From Gammaproteobacteria bacterium (GTDB lineage: Bacteria; Pseudomonadota; Gammaproteobacteria; PS1; Pseudothioglobaceae), in the NCBI GenBank assembly GCA_030739975.1, contig JASLYC010000037.1:1-36124 (forward strand): DNA of 36,124 bases, given 5' to 3'. Positions 16,414 through 24,740 of the stretch are shown piece by piece. The notes below the pieces were generated by a model that was given only the letters and a program-made list of their open reading frames with translations, was not told the DNA's origin and searched no databases. Each line of letters opens with the position of its first letter. Positions within the stretch are counted from its first letter, which is position 1. The position numbers and the translations under genes were made by a program.

Positions 16414-17958
16414 ATGCCGAGCATTCAGAATATAAATTTACCCGACATTGGTGATTTTGATGAAGTCGATATTATTGAGATTTTAGTATCAATTGGCGAC
16501 ATTATCAAAGAAAATGACAGCATAATAACGCTAGAGAGTGACAAAGCATCAATGGAGATACCCTCTCCTTTTGCAGGAAAGGTTGTTAAAATAAATGTAC
16601 AAATAGGCGACAGAATTAGTCAGGGCACTTCAATAATCACCCTTGAAACTGAAAATGATGATGCCAAAACCAATCAAAAAATAGAAACTAATAATCAAAC
16701 TCAAGAATCTAGCTCGATAATTACACCTGTAGTTGTACCAGATATTGGAGACTTCGATAAAGTTAACGTTATTGAAGTTTTGGTTAAGGTTGGAGATGAA
16801 ATAGATAAAGAACAGAGCATAATTACACTAGAGAGTGACAAAGCTTCGATGGAAATACCGTCACCCGACTCTGGGAAAGTGACCAGTCTTAATATAAGTG
16901 TTGGCGACAAGGTAGGGCTTGGCTCCTTGATACTTAACCTAGAGACCAACAATGTTGGTTCGCAGGTTGCTAGCACAATTATTGAAAGTTCTAGCAGCAC
17001 AACCAATAACGCGAATAACAATGCTCAACAAAATTCTTCATCAAACAATATTGATGAATCTGTCACAATTGCAGCCCCGGCTGACTCGCATGCATCTCCA
17101 TCAATTCGTAAGCTTGCTAGAGAGTTAGGCGCTGACCTTTCAAAAATTAATGGCACAGGAAGGAAAGGCAGGATACTTGATTCTGACCTAAAATCTTATG
17201 TTAAGCAGTTGATTGTATCTGGAGGAGGCGGTAGCTCTATACCTTCATTGCCGGTTATTGATTTCTCTAAATTTGGAGAAATTGAAACAAAGCCTTTATC
17301 GAGAATAAACAAACTCTCAGGTAAACACTTGTCATCATCTTGGCTCAATATCCCACACGTTACGCAGTTCGACGAAGTTAATATTGACCAGATGGAAGAA
17401 TTCAGACAGCAACAAAAATCAAGAGGAGTTAAATTGACTCCATTGGTTTTTATTATGAAGGCAGTTGTACAGGCATTAAAAAAACATCCTACATTTAACT
17501 CATCTTTGGACCAATCAAGCGAAAACCTGATATTAAAGAAGTACTTCAATATAGGTATTGCTGTTGACACACCTAACGGGCTTGTTGTGCCTGTTATTCG
17601 TGATGTTAACAAGAAATCACTGGTAGAACTAGCGACCGAACTGTCTGAAAAATCTCAGACTGCAAGAGAGGGCCTATTAAAGCCATCGGACTTTCAAGGT
17701 TCAGGGTTTACTATTACTAGCCTTGGAGGTATTGGAGGTACCCAATTTACCCCAATAGTAAATGCCCCTGAGGTTGCTATATTAGGTGTATCGCGCTCAC
17801 AGATAAAGCCTGTTTGGGATGGCGATAATTTTATTCCAACTTTAATGTTGCCTCTTGCACTGTCTTATGATCACAGAGTTATTGATGGGGTCCAGGGCGC
17901 TAGATTTATAAACGATCTTGGCAATATATTAAGAGATATTAGAGAGATTTTATTATGA
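16414..17958 (+). CDS. aceF: Pyruvate dehydrogenase E2, dihydrolipoyl acetyltransferase (AceF)
   Basis: The core of the pyruvate dehydrogenase complex, transferring acetyl groups to CoA. It has 514 aa. Two lipoyl domains carry the target lysines Lys44 and Lys143, each in ESDKASMEIPSP. A Ser/Asn/Gln-rich flexible linker spans about 181-215, a peripheral-subunit-binding domain about 227-263, and the catalytic domain about 290-514 with His487 and Asp491 in SYDHRVIDG. Pyruvate rather than 2-oxoglutarate specificity is inferred from the GDFDEVD-type lipoyl domains and two-domain layout. It overlaps lpd by ATGA. The E1 gene aceE is not upstream, which is unusual. Confidence 0.94.
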   Translation: MPSIQNINLPDIGDFDEVDIIEILVSIGDIIKENDSIITLESDKASMEIPSPFAGKVVKINVQIGDRISQGTSIITLETENDDAKTNQKIETNNQTQESSSIITPVVVPDIGDFDKVNVIEVLVKVGDEIDKEQSIITLESDKASMEIPSPDSGKVTSLNISVGDKVGLGSLILNLETNNVGSQVASTIIESSSSTTNNANNNAQQNSSSNNIDESVTIAAPADSHASPSIRKLARELGADLSKINGTGRKGRILDSDLKSYVKQLIVSGGGGSSIPSLPVIDFSKFGEIETKPLSRINKLSGKHLSSSWLNIPHVTQFDEVNIDQMEEFRQQQKSRGVKLTPLVFIMKAVVQALKKHPTFNSSLDQSSENLILKKYFNIGIAVDTPNGLVVPVIRDVNKKSLVELATELSEKSQTAREGLLKPSDFQGSGFTITSLGGIGGTQFTPIVNAPEVAILGVSRSQIKPVWDGDNFIPTLMLPLALSYDHRVIDGVQGARFINDLGNILRDIREILL

Positions 17959-19385
17959 TAAAGACTGAAGTTGCAGTAATTGGCTCAGGTCCTGGTGGCT
18001 ATACAGCTGCCTTTCGTGCAGCCGACCTAGGTAAGAAGGTTGTACTAATTGAGCGCTATGAGAGCCTAGGTGGAGTATGTCTAAACGTTGGCTGTATTCC
18101 TTCTAAGGCCCTATTACATACTGCACAAATAATTAATGAGGCTAGCGAATCTTCTAATATTGGAGTTACATTCAATGAACCCGATATCGATATTGATGCT
18201 ATCAGGCTAAATAAAAATAATACTGTTTCTAAACTAACATCTGGAATTAAGGCTTTAGCTAAAGCAAGAAAGGTGCAAATAATTTCTGGTTATGGCAAGT
18301 TTGCCTCGCCTAATAGCATTGTTGTTGATAGCGAAGGAAAGGAATCGGAATCAGAGTTAATTGAGTTCGAACAATGTATTATTGCTGCTGGATCAAGTGT
18401 AACTAAGATTCCTAGTTTCCCATTTGATGACCCAAGAGTAATGGACTCGACAGATGCACTCGAGCTAGAAAGCATACCTAAACGACTGCTGATAGTTGGT
18501 GGTGGCATCATTGGACTTGAGATGGCGACAGTATATAGTGCTCTTGGTAGTGAAATTACTGTAGTTGAATTAGCTGAACAACTAATTGCTAGTGCCGATA
18601 AAGATATTGTAAACCCTTTATTAAAGCGCATAAAGAAACAATATAGTAATATATTCCTTAGCACTAAGGTTACCAGCATTAAAGCTTTGAAGGGAGGTAT
18701 CAAGGTTGGTTTTGATGGCAAAGATGCGCCTGAATTTGATACTTTTGATAAGGTACTTGTGTCTGTAGGTCGTTCACCAAATGGGAAATTAATCGACGCT
18801 GATAAGGCAGGCATCAATGTTGATGATAGAGGTTTTATCTCGGTTGATAGGCAAATGAAAACTAATGTAAATAACATCTATGCCATTGGTGACATTGTTG
18901 GACAACCAATGCTAGCACATAAGGCTGTGCATGAAGCTAAAGTAGCTGCTGAGGTTATATGTGGCCATAAATCTGGCTTTGATGCATTAACAATTCCTTC
19001 AGTTGCATATACTGACCCAGAAGTTGCATGGACAGGAAAAACTGAAAAAGAAATTAAAGAACAAGGTATTGACTATGATAAGGGTGTCTTTCCTTGGGCT
19101 GCCTCTGGCAGAAGTCTGAGCATAGGTCGAAGTGAAGGCATCACTAAAGCTTTATTCGATAAAGAAACAGGTAGAATAATTGGGATGGGCATATGTGGGA
19201 CCAATGCGGGTGAACTTATTGCTGAGGCAACTCTTGCAATTGAGATGGGCTGTGATATGGCGGATATAGCTCTTACAGTTCATGCCCACCCTACACTCTC
19301 AGAAACCACCGCGTTCGCTGTTGAGATGGCAGAAGGAACTATAACTGACTTAATGCCCCCGAAAAAGAGAAAGGACAAATTATAA
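17955..19385 (+). CDS. lpdA: Dihydrolipoamide dehydrogenase (E3)
   Basis: An FAD/NAD flavoprotein that reoxidises the lipoyl groups of 2-oxoacid dehydrogenases. It has 476 aa. The FAD loop GSGPGG is at 10-15. The redox disulfide is Cys42/Cys47 in GGVCLNVGCIPSK, and the NAD loop GGGIIGLE lies near 176-183. The active-site His445 and Glu450 are in HAHPTLSE. The start overlaps the aceF stop by four bases, so E2 and E3 are cotranslated. It probably serves all lipoyl complexes of the cell. Confidence 0.96.
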   Translation: MIKTEVAVIGSGPGGYTAAFRAADLGKKVVLIERYESLGGVCLNVGCIPSKALLHTAQIINEASESSNIGVTFNEPDIDIDAIRLNKNNTVSKLTSGIKALAKARKVQIISGYGKFASPNSIVVDSEGKESESELIEFEQCIIAAGSSVTKIPSFPFDDPRVMDSTDALELESIPKRLLIVGGGIIGLEMATVYSALGSEITVVELAEQLIASADKDIVNPLLKRIKKQYSNIFLSTKVTSIKALKGGIKVGFDGKDAPEFDTFDKVLVSVGRSPNGKLIDADKAGINVDDRGFISVDRQMKTNVNNIYAIGDIVGQPMLAHKAVHEAKVAAEVICGHKSGFDALTIPSVAYTDPEVAWTGKTEKEIKEQGIDYDKGVFPWAASGRSLSIGRSEGITKALFDKETGRIIGMGICGTNAGELIAEATLAIEMGCDMADIALTVHAHPTLSETTAFAVEMAEGTITDLMPPKKRKDKL

Positions 19386-19395
19386 AAATATATAA

Positions 19396-19500
19396 ATGGG
19401 AATTATGGAAAAAGATATTAAAAATATTAAAGATCAAGTAGGTCTTATATGGTTAACAATGGTAGGCTATATAATATATCTAGAATTTTTTAAAGGATAA
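19396..19500 (+). CDS. Possible small single-pass membrane peptide
   Basis: An open frame of 34 codons from ATG 19396, or 31 codons from the internal ATG at 19405, ends in TAA at 19500. The N-terminal half is charged (EKDIKNIKDQ) and the C-terminal half is hydrophobic (VGLIWLTMVGYIIYLEFF), the pattern of a one-pass membrane peptide. It fills the 118-bp spacer between lpd and the methyltransferase gene, and its last codons contain the AAAGGA ribosome site of that gene, so coupling is possible. GGGA lies very close before the second ATG. I do not recognise a family. It could be chance. Confidence 0.4.
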   Translation: MGIMEKDIKNIKDQVGLIWLTMVGYIIYLEFFKG

Positions 19501-19503
19501 CTG

Positions 19504-20154
19504 ATGGATATTTTACAAGCACGAAATAATACTATTGAACAGCAAGTTCGGCCATGGGGCGGACTGAACAATGAAGCAAATGAGTTCTTAAAAGAAATAT
19601 GTCGAGAAAATTTTGTACCAGAGAAATACAAAAAACTTGCTTTTGCTGATATAGAGATACCACTAAACTCTACTGCTAAAATGTTAAGCCCAAAGCTTGA
19701 AGGAAGAATACTTGATATAGTAAATATTCAAAAAGACGAGGATGTTCTGCAGGTGGGTACTGGTAGTGGGTACCTTACAGCAGTGATTTCAAAGCTAGCT
19801 AAATCAGTCTCTACAATAGAAATAGATGAAGAGCTTAGCAATTCAGCTCAACAACGAGTCCAATCTCTAGATATTAATAATGTTCAATTTATTAATACAG
19901 ATTTTAGAGACTGGAGGACAACAAATTTTTTTGATATCGTAATTATTGAAGCTTCTGTGCCAAAGATATACAATAGCTATTTACATCTACTAAAGAAAAA
20001 TGGCAGGTTATTCATTGTCGAAGGGGAAGGCAAGGCTATGAGCGCAAAGCTAATTACTCGAAAGAGTGAAAACAATTGGGAAAGCAAGTCATTATTTGAA
20101 GTACATATTGATTCATTAATTGGTTCACAACTACCCCAAAAATTTGAATTTTAA
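19504..20154 (+). CDS. Divergent protein-L-isoaspartate O-methyltransferase family protein
   Basis: A 216-aa class I SAM-dependent methyltransferase of the PCMT family. VLQVGTGSGYL (81-91) is the SAM-binding loop, and IEIDEEL follows as the acidic strand. The segment that should read as the catalytic PI-GQTIS motif is altered to IPLNSTAKMLSP (52-63). The protein is therefore one of the divergent paralogues and may not repair isoaspartate. A strong AAAGGA precedes ATG 19504. It is followed after 9 bp by the RND exporter. In other proteobacteria such paralogues often lie beside export genes; that is general knowledge, not seen here beyond the one neighbour. Confidence 0.8.
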   Translation: MDILQARNNTIEQQVRPWGGLNNEANEFLKEICRENFVPEKYKKLAFADIEIPLNSTAKMLSPKLEGRILDIVNIQKDEDVLQVGTGSGYLTAVISKLAKSVSTIEIDEELSNSAQQRVQSLDINNVQFINTDFRDWRTTNFFDIVIIEASVPKIYNSYLHLLKKNGRLFIVEGEGKAMSAKLITRKSENNWESKSLFEVHIDSLIGSQLPQKFEF

Positions 20155-20163
20155 ATAGCAATT

Positions 20164-22545
20164 ATGGCTGCTCATAAGCTTATCGATCTAATTATGAGTA
20201 AACCAAAACAAGGCATTACTTTACTTTGCCTTGTTTTAGTGTTTTTTGTTGCACAAATTCCCAATTTTCAGTTAGATGCATCTTCAGACTCACTAGTTCT
20301 AGAGGGTGATAAAAATCTCCGATTCTATCAAAGCATAAAAAAAGATTTTGGTACCGATGATTCATTAATTATTAGCTATCAAATTCAAAGCAACTTGCTC
20401 GATGAAGATAATTTAACTCATTTAAGGAGCTTTAGAGATGAGTTGAGGAGTGTTAGCGGTATTCAATCAGTTACAACTATACTGGATGTACCTTTGTTCA
20501 GATCTCCGCCAATAGACTTAACAGATCTTGCCTCATCAGACATAAGCATAGATAAAGGCAATGCAGATTTATTGCTGGCAAATTCAGAATTCACATCTTC
20601 CCCACTATATGCCAACAACCTTGTAAGCCTAGATGGCAAAACAACTGCCATCTTAATCTCATTAAATGAAAATCATGCATTTAAGGAGCTTAAAGAAAAG
20701 CGCGACGATATGCGTGCACAAAAAGCTATCGATAATTTGTCAAAGAATGACACAAACAAACTAAATGCTATAGAAAAAAAGGTCTTAATAAATTCAAATA
20801 TTGAAAATAAATTGCAAGCCAAAACTATAGCAGAAATACGCTCTGTAATTGACAAATATAGGGCCAATGCCACCCTTTTCTTGGGCGGACTACCTATGAT
20901 ATCCAATGATATTATTGCATACATAGGAAATGATTTAATTGTCTTTAGTATAGCTGTACTTGGACTTATGATAGTTGTCCTTGCTATGATATTTAAATCA
21001 ATACGTTGGGTTCTAATGCCTATAGGGATCAGTGTTTCTGGGGCATTAATAATGACAGGTATTTTGGCATTTTTGGGGTGGAAAGTAACAGTAATATCAA
21101 GTAACTTTTTTTCTTTGTTGTTAGTTATGACACTGTCAGTAACAATACACCTTGTGGTGCGTTATCGTGAATTAGCACAAAATAAAACTGAGCTAGAATC
21201 AAAACAATTAATTAAAGAAACACTAATACAAATGTTTAAACCATGTCTTTTTACTACATTAACAACATTTACGGCTTTTAGTTCTTTACTTATTTCTGGC
21301 ATAAGGCCGGTTATTGATTTTGGATGGATGATGTCTATAGGTGTTACGATAGCGCTTGTGTTGTCATTTTTAGCTTTCCCTATGATAATGAGTTTAATAC
21401 CAAAAGCTAAAGTAATTAGGCATAAAACTGAGCTAAGTACTACATACAATTTAGCTAAATTTAGCGAAAAATTTGGCAACCAATTGATTGTAGTTTTGTC
21501 TATTCTTGTTATCGTTTCTTTTTACGGCATTAGTAAACTGAGTGTTGAGAATCGCTTTATAGATTACTTTAAACAAGACACTGAAATCAATCAAGGGCTA
21601 AGTTCAATCGATAATAACCTTGGAGGCACAATACCTCTTGAAATTGTGTTTGACGATCTGGCAGAGGACTACTGGTACGATGAAGAGTTAAGAGATGATA
21701 TAAACAATATCCACCAATATATTGAAGGTTTGGATGAAACTGGAAAGGTTCTTTCTATAGATACCTTAATGCAAATATTGACTCAGGCTAATGACAATGA
21801 ACCATTAAGTGGATTCTTCTTAAATGTTGTTAAGGCTCAGATGCCTGAAAGCGCAAAAAACTACGTATTTTATCCATACCTGTCTGAAGATAGTGGAAGG
21901 TTAAGAATTGTTGCTAGAATTAAAGAGACCAACAAAAACTTAAGGCGCGGTGAACTAATAAACCAAATTAAAAACTATATCGCTGATAATTTTGGATTTA
22001 ATGAAAAAAACTTCCATATGAGTGGCATGTTAGTTTTGTACAATAATATGCTTCAAAGTCTATTCAATTCCCAAATAAAAACAATCATTGTTGTTTTTGC
22101 TATTATATTTGTTATGTTTTTATTTATATTTAAATCGTTAAGCTTATCTGTACTTGCTTTAATTCCTAACACCCTTCCTTCATTATTTATCCTTGGAATT
22201 ATGGGAATTTTTAACATACCTCTTGATCTAATGACAATAACAATTGCCGCTATCGCAATTGGCATAGGTGTTGACAATGCTATTCACTATATTCATAGAT
22301 ACAAGATTGAATTTATTAAAGACAATGACTACATTGCCACTATGTACCGATCACACGGAAGCATTGGTTTAGCAATGTTCTACACCTCCATTACTGTGGC
22401 TCTTGGATTCCTAATTTTATCCCTATCGAACTTTATTCCTAGCATTTATTTTGGTTTTTTTACAGCTACTGCAATGCTAAGTGCCCTTATAGCAAATCTA
22501 ACCCTGTTACCAAAATTACTCATTATGTTTAGACCGAAAATATAA
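20164..22545 (+). CDS. RND-superfamily exporter, MMPL/SSD type
   Basis: A 793-aa inner-membrane transporter of the MMPL-like RND group, probably proton-driven. One membrane helix at about 17-31 is followed by a periplasmic domain (about 32-245), then a bundle of helices at about 250-415, another single helix near 443-462 and a second periplasmic domain to about 635. A final bundle of five reaches the end. The two halves form the expected internal duplication, and GVDNAIHYIHR in the second half is a typical acidic site. Hydrophobic molecules such as lipids are the usual cargo. No membrane-fusion or outer-membrane partner is adjacent, so the substrate is unknown. Confidence 0.88.
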   Translation: MAAHKLIDLIMSKPKQGITLLCLVLVFFVAQIPNFQLDASSDSLVLEGDKNLRFYQSIKKDFGTDDSLIISYQIQSNLLDEDNLTHLRSFRDELRSVSGIQSVTTILDVPLFRSPPIDLTDLASSDISIDKGNADLLLANSEFTSSPLYANNLVSLDGKTTAILISLNENHAFKELKEKRDDMRAQKAIDNLSKNDTNKLNAIEKKVLINSNIENKLQAKTIAEIRSVIDKYRANATLFLGGLPMISNDIIAYIGNDLIVFSIAVLGLMIVVLAMIFKSIRWVLMPIGISVSGALIMTGILAFLGWKVTVISSNFFSLLLVMTLSVTIHLVVRYRELAQNKTELESKQLIKETLIQMFKPCLFTTLTTFTAFSSLLISGIRPVIDFGWMMSIGVTIALVLSFLAFPMIMSLIPKAKVIRHKTELSTTYNLAKFSEKFGNQLIVVLSILVIVSFYGISKLSVENRFIDYFKQDTEINQGLSSIDNNLGGTIPLEIVFDDLAEDYWYDEELRDDINNIHQYIEGLDETGKVLSIDTLMQILTQANDNEPLSGFFLNVVKAQMPESAKNYVFYPYLSEDSGRLRIVARIKETNKNLRRGELINQIKNYIADNFGFNEKNFHMSGMLVLYNNMLQSLFNSQIKTIIVVFAIIFVMFLFIFKSLSLSVLALIPNTLPSLFILGIMGIFNIPLDLMTITIAAIAIGIGVDNAIHYIHRYKIEFIKDNDYIATMYRSHGSIGLAMFYTSITVALGFLILSLSNFIPSIYFGFFTATAMLSALIANLTLLPKLLIMFRPKI

Positions 22546-22548
22546 AAA

Positions 22549-22575
22549 GCCTCGTCTCAAATTATGAAACGAGGC
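22549..22575 (+). terminator. Hairpin after the RND exporter, possible terminator
   Basis: The arms GCCTCGT (22549-22555) and ACGAGGC (22569-22575) are perfectly paired, with an inner TCA/TGA stem across a single mismatch and a five-base loop. Only three T follow, so termination may be weak. It begins three bases after the exporter stop. Confidence 0.6.
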
Positions 22576-22624
22576 CTTTACTACTAAAGGAGGAGAATAA
22601 AGTTAAAACTAGTAGTTTTTTAAC
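22575..22624 (+). other. Stacked alternative hairpins and orphan Shine-Dalgarno-like tract before nadB
   Basis: CCTTTA (22575-22580) pairs with TAAAGG (22585-22590). AAAAC (22605-22609) pairs with GTTTT (22615-22619), followed by two more T. ACTACTA (22580-22586) is also complementary to TAGTAGT (22610-22616), so the folds exclude one another. AAAGGAGGAG at 22586-22595 is the strongest ribosome-site match in the window, yet no ATG, GTG or TTG follows at a useful distance. This could be an attenuator-like leader, or chance palindromes in AT-rich DNA. Confidence 0.4.
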
Positions 22625-22630
22625 TTCGAA

Positions 22631-22662
22631 TAATATTATAACATAGTTATTTTATAATATTA
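22631..22662. promoter_or_regulatory. Perfect 11-bp inverted repeat at the nadB promoter
   Basis: TAATATTATAA (22631-22641) and TTATAATATTA (22652-22662) are perfect inverted repeats around 10 bp. TATAAT at 22653-22658 in the right arm could be the nadB -10, although there is no -35. The site sits 25 bp before the nadB ATG and could be an operator. It does not match a NAD-repressor site I know. Confidence 0.45.
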
Positions 22663-22686
22663 CCATTTTTTAATATATATTATTTT

Positions 22687-24246
22687 ATGCCATCACAACA
22701 CAAATTTGACGTATTAATTATAGGCACGGGTAGCGCTGGATTAGTAACCGCACTGCATTTATCTAGAGAAATGTCTATCGCGTTGATTTCTAAAGATAAA
22801 ATTCTTGAAGGCAGTTCATATTATGCCCAAGGCGGGGTATCTGCGGTACTAGCAAAAAATGACAACTTTGACAAGCATATTAAAGACACCTTGATTGCTG
22901 GTGCCGGTCTTGGCAATATTGAGTCAATAAAGTTTATGGTAGAAAATGCCCCCGAAGCAATAAACTCTCTTGAGAGCCATGGAGTACCTTTTACCAAGAA
23001 AGAAAACAAATACCATCTAACTACAGAGGGCGGCCATAGTGAACGCAGAGTGGCTCATGTTGCAGACAAAACTGGCGAGCATATTCAATTAAACTTGCTC
23101 GAAAGTGTTCGCAGTAGAGACAATATTTCAATTTTTGAAAACTATATAGCTGTAGATTTACTATTAAACGATGATAGTTGTTCAGGTGCCTACATACTAA
23201 ACAAGGAAACCAAAATTGTTGAAAGCTTTATTGCACACAAAACAGTATTAGCTACTGGCGGGGCATCGAAAACTTATCTGTATACATCAAACCCTGATAC
23301 GTCGACAGGTGATGGTATTGCTATGGCTTATCGTGCTGGTTGTGAGGTTACAAATATGGAATTTACCCAATTTCATCCAACTTGCCTATTTCACCCCCAT
23401 GCAAAGTCTTTTTTGATTTCTGAAGCGGTAAGAGGTGAAGGTGGAATCTTAACCTTAGGTGACAGTAAAGAGTTCATGCAAAATTATGATGAGAGGAGGG
23501 AGCTTGCACCAAGAGACGTAGTGGCTCGAGCTATAGACAATGAAATGAAGACTAAAGGGCTTGACTGTGTTTATCTTGATATATCATTCAAAGGTGAGAA
23601 ATGGATTGAAGAGCACTTCCCTACTATAAAAAATAAATGCTCTTCCTTTGGAATAGATATTTCCAAAGAACCAATCCCAGTTGTTCCTGCTGCGCACTAT
23701 ACCTGTGGCGGTATTCAAACAGACTTAAACGCTAACTCTAGTATCAATAATTTGTATGCAGTAGGTGAAGTTGCGCATACCGGTGTACATGGCGCTAATA
23801 GAATGGCCAGTAATTCATTATTAGAATGTATAGTTTTTGCTAAATCTTGTGCTAAACATATAAATAAGCAACAATTATCAACAAAATTGCCCATATTTAA
23901 TTCTTGGGATGAATCTAGGGTTTCGGCATCCAAGGAAAAGGTAGTTGTGCTACATCTATGGGATGAAATTAGACGTCTTATGTGGAACTTTGTTGGTATA
24001 GTTAGGAGCAATAAGCGCTTACAGTATGCCCAACAAAGATTAGAGGTAATTAACCTAGAGGTTGACTCATATTACGGAACATATCTAATTTCAAATGACC
24101 TTATCGAACTAAGAAATTTAGTTAAAACAGCACAAATTATTGTTGACTCATCTATAGACAGAAAAGAAAGTCGTGGACTCCACTTCAATGAAGACTATAA
24201 AGAACTATCAAGTAAAATAGCTAACACAACCATTAAAATCAAATGA
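22687..24246 (+). CDS. nadB: L-aspartate oxidase NadB
   Basis: A flavoenzyme that oxidises aspartate to iminoaspartate for de novo NAD synthesis with NadA. It has 519 aa. The FAD loop GTGSAGL is at 12-18. SYYAQGGVSAV, GGHSERRV, TQFHPTC, SEAVRGEGG and GANRMASNSLLE are characteristic of the succinate-dehydrogenase/fumarate-reductase flavoprotein group, and AHYTCGGI and the overall length fit NadB. The C-terminal three-helix region is present. The stop overlaps the def start as ATGA at 24243-24246. nadA and nadC are not in the window. Confidence 0.96.
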   Translation: MPSQHKFDVLIIGTGSAGLVTALHLSREMSIALISKDKILEGSSYYAQGGVSAVLAKNDNFDKHIKDTLIAGAGLGNIESIKFMVENAPEAINSLESHGVPFTKKENKYHLTTEGGHSERRVAHVADKTGEHIQLNLLESVRSRDNISIFENYIAVDLLLNDDSCSGAYILNKETKIVESFIAHKTVLATGGASKTYLYTSNPDTSTGDGIAMAYRAGCEVTNMEFTQFHPTCLFHPHAKSFLISEAVRGEGGILTLGDSKEFMQNYDERRELAPRDVVARAIDNEMKTKGLDCVYLDISFKGEKWIEEHFPTIKNKCSSFGIDISKEPIPVVPAAHYTCGGIQTDLNANSSINNLYAVGEVAHTGVHGANRMASNSLLECIVFAKSCAKHINKQQLSTKLPIFNSWDESRVSASKEKVVVLHLWDEIRRLMWNFVGIVRSNKRLQYAQQRLEVINLEVDSYYGTYLISNDLIELRNLVKTAQIIVDSSIDRKESRGLHFNEDYKELSSKIANTTIKIK

Positions 24247-24740
24247 TCCTACCTATCCTTCACTATCCAGATAAGCGCCTAAGAAAAATTGCCGAAGAGG
24301 TAGAGGTGTTTGATGACTCAATATCAGTACTGGTTGATGATATGTTTGAGACTATGTATCAAGCCCCTGGAATTGGACTTGCTGCTACACAGATAAATCA
24401 ACACAAAAGAATCATAGTGATAGATATTTCTGAACAACAAAATGAACCCATTTGTCTTATTAACCCAGTAATTACTGAAAAGATTGGCAAAACAGAGTCT
24501 GAAGAGGGCTGCCTATCTGTTCCAGATTATGTTGAATCAATTAAACGCTTTGAAAGCATTAAAGTTGACGCTATGAATCAAAAAGGTGAGAACTTTGAAA
24601 TGGATGCGAGTGACTTATTAAGTATCTGTATCCAGCACGAAGTCGACCATTTAAATGGCATTTTGTTTGTCGACCATCTATCCAAACTCAAACAAGGCAG
24701 GCTAATAAAAAAAACCAAAAAGTCTGGTAAAGAATTGTAA
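24243..24740 (+). CDS. def: Peptide deformylase
   Basis: Removes the formyl group from new proteins. It has 165 aa. All three family motifs are intact: GIGLAATQ at 43-50, EGCLSVP at 88-94 with the metal ligand Cys90, and QHEVDH at 131-136 with His132, His136 and catalytic Glu133. It is translationally coupled to nadB and its stop abuts the dusB start directly. In many bacteria def is paired with fmt, but here it is not. Confidence 0.97.
   Translation: MILPILHYPDKRLRKIAEEVEVFDDSISVLVDDMFETMYQAPGIGLAATQINQHKRIIVIDISEQQNEPICLINPVITEKIGKTESEEGCLSVPDYVESIKRFESIKVDAMNQKGENFEMDASDLLSICIQHEVDHLNGILFVDHLSKLKQGRLIKKTKKSGKEL

Noticed and set aside
18290-18877. Antisense open frame of 195 codons inside lpd
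   Set aside because: It is opposite a clear lipoamide dehydrogenase with all motifs; the translation is low-complexity Ser/Leu/Thr and has no family look.
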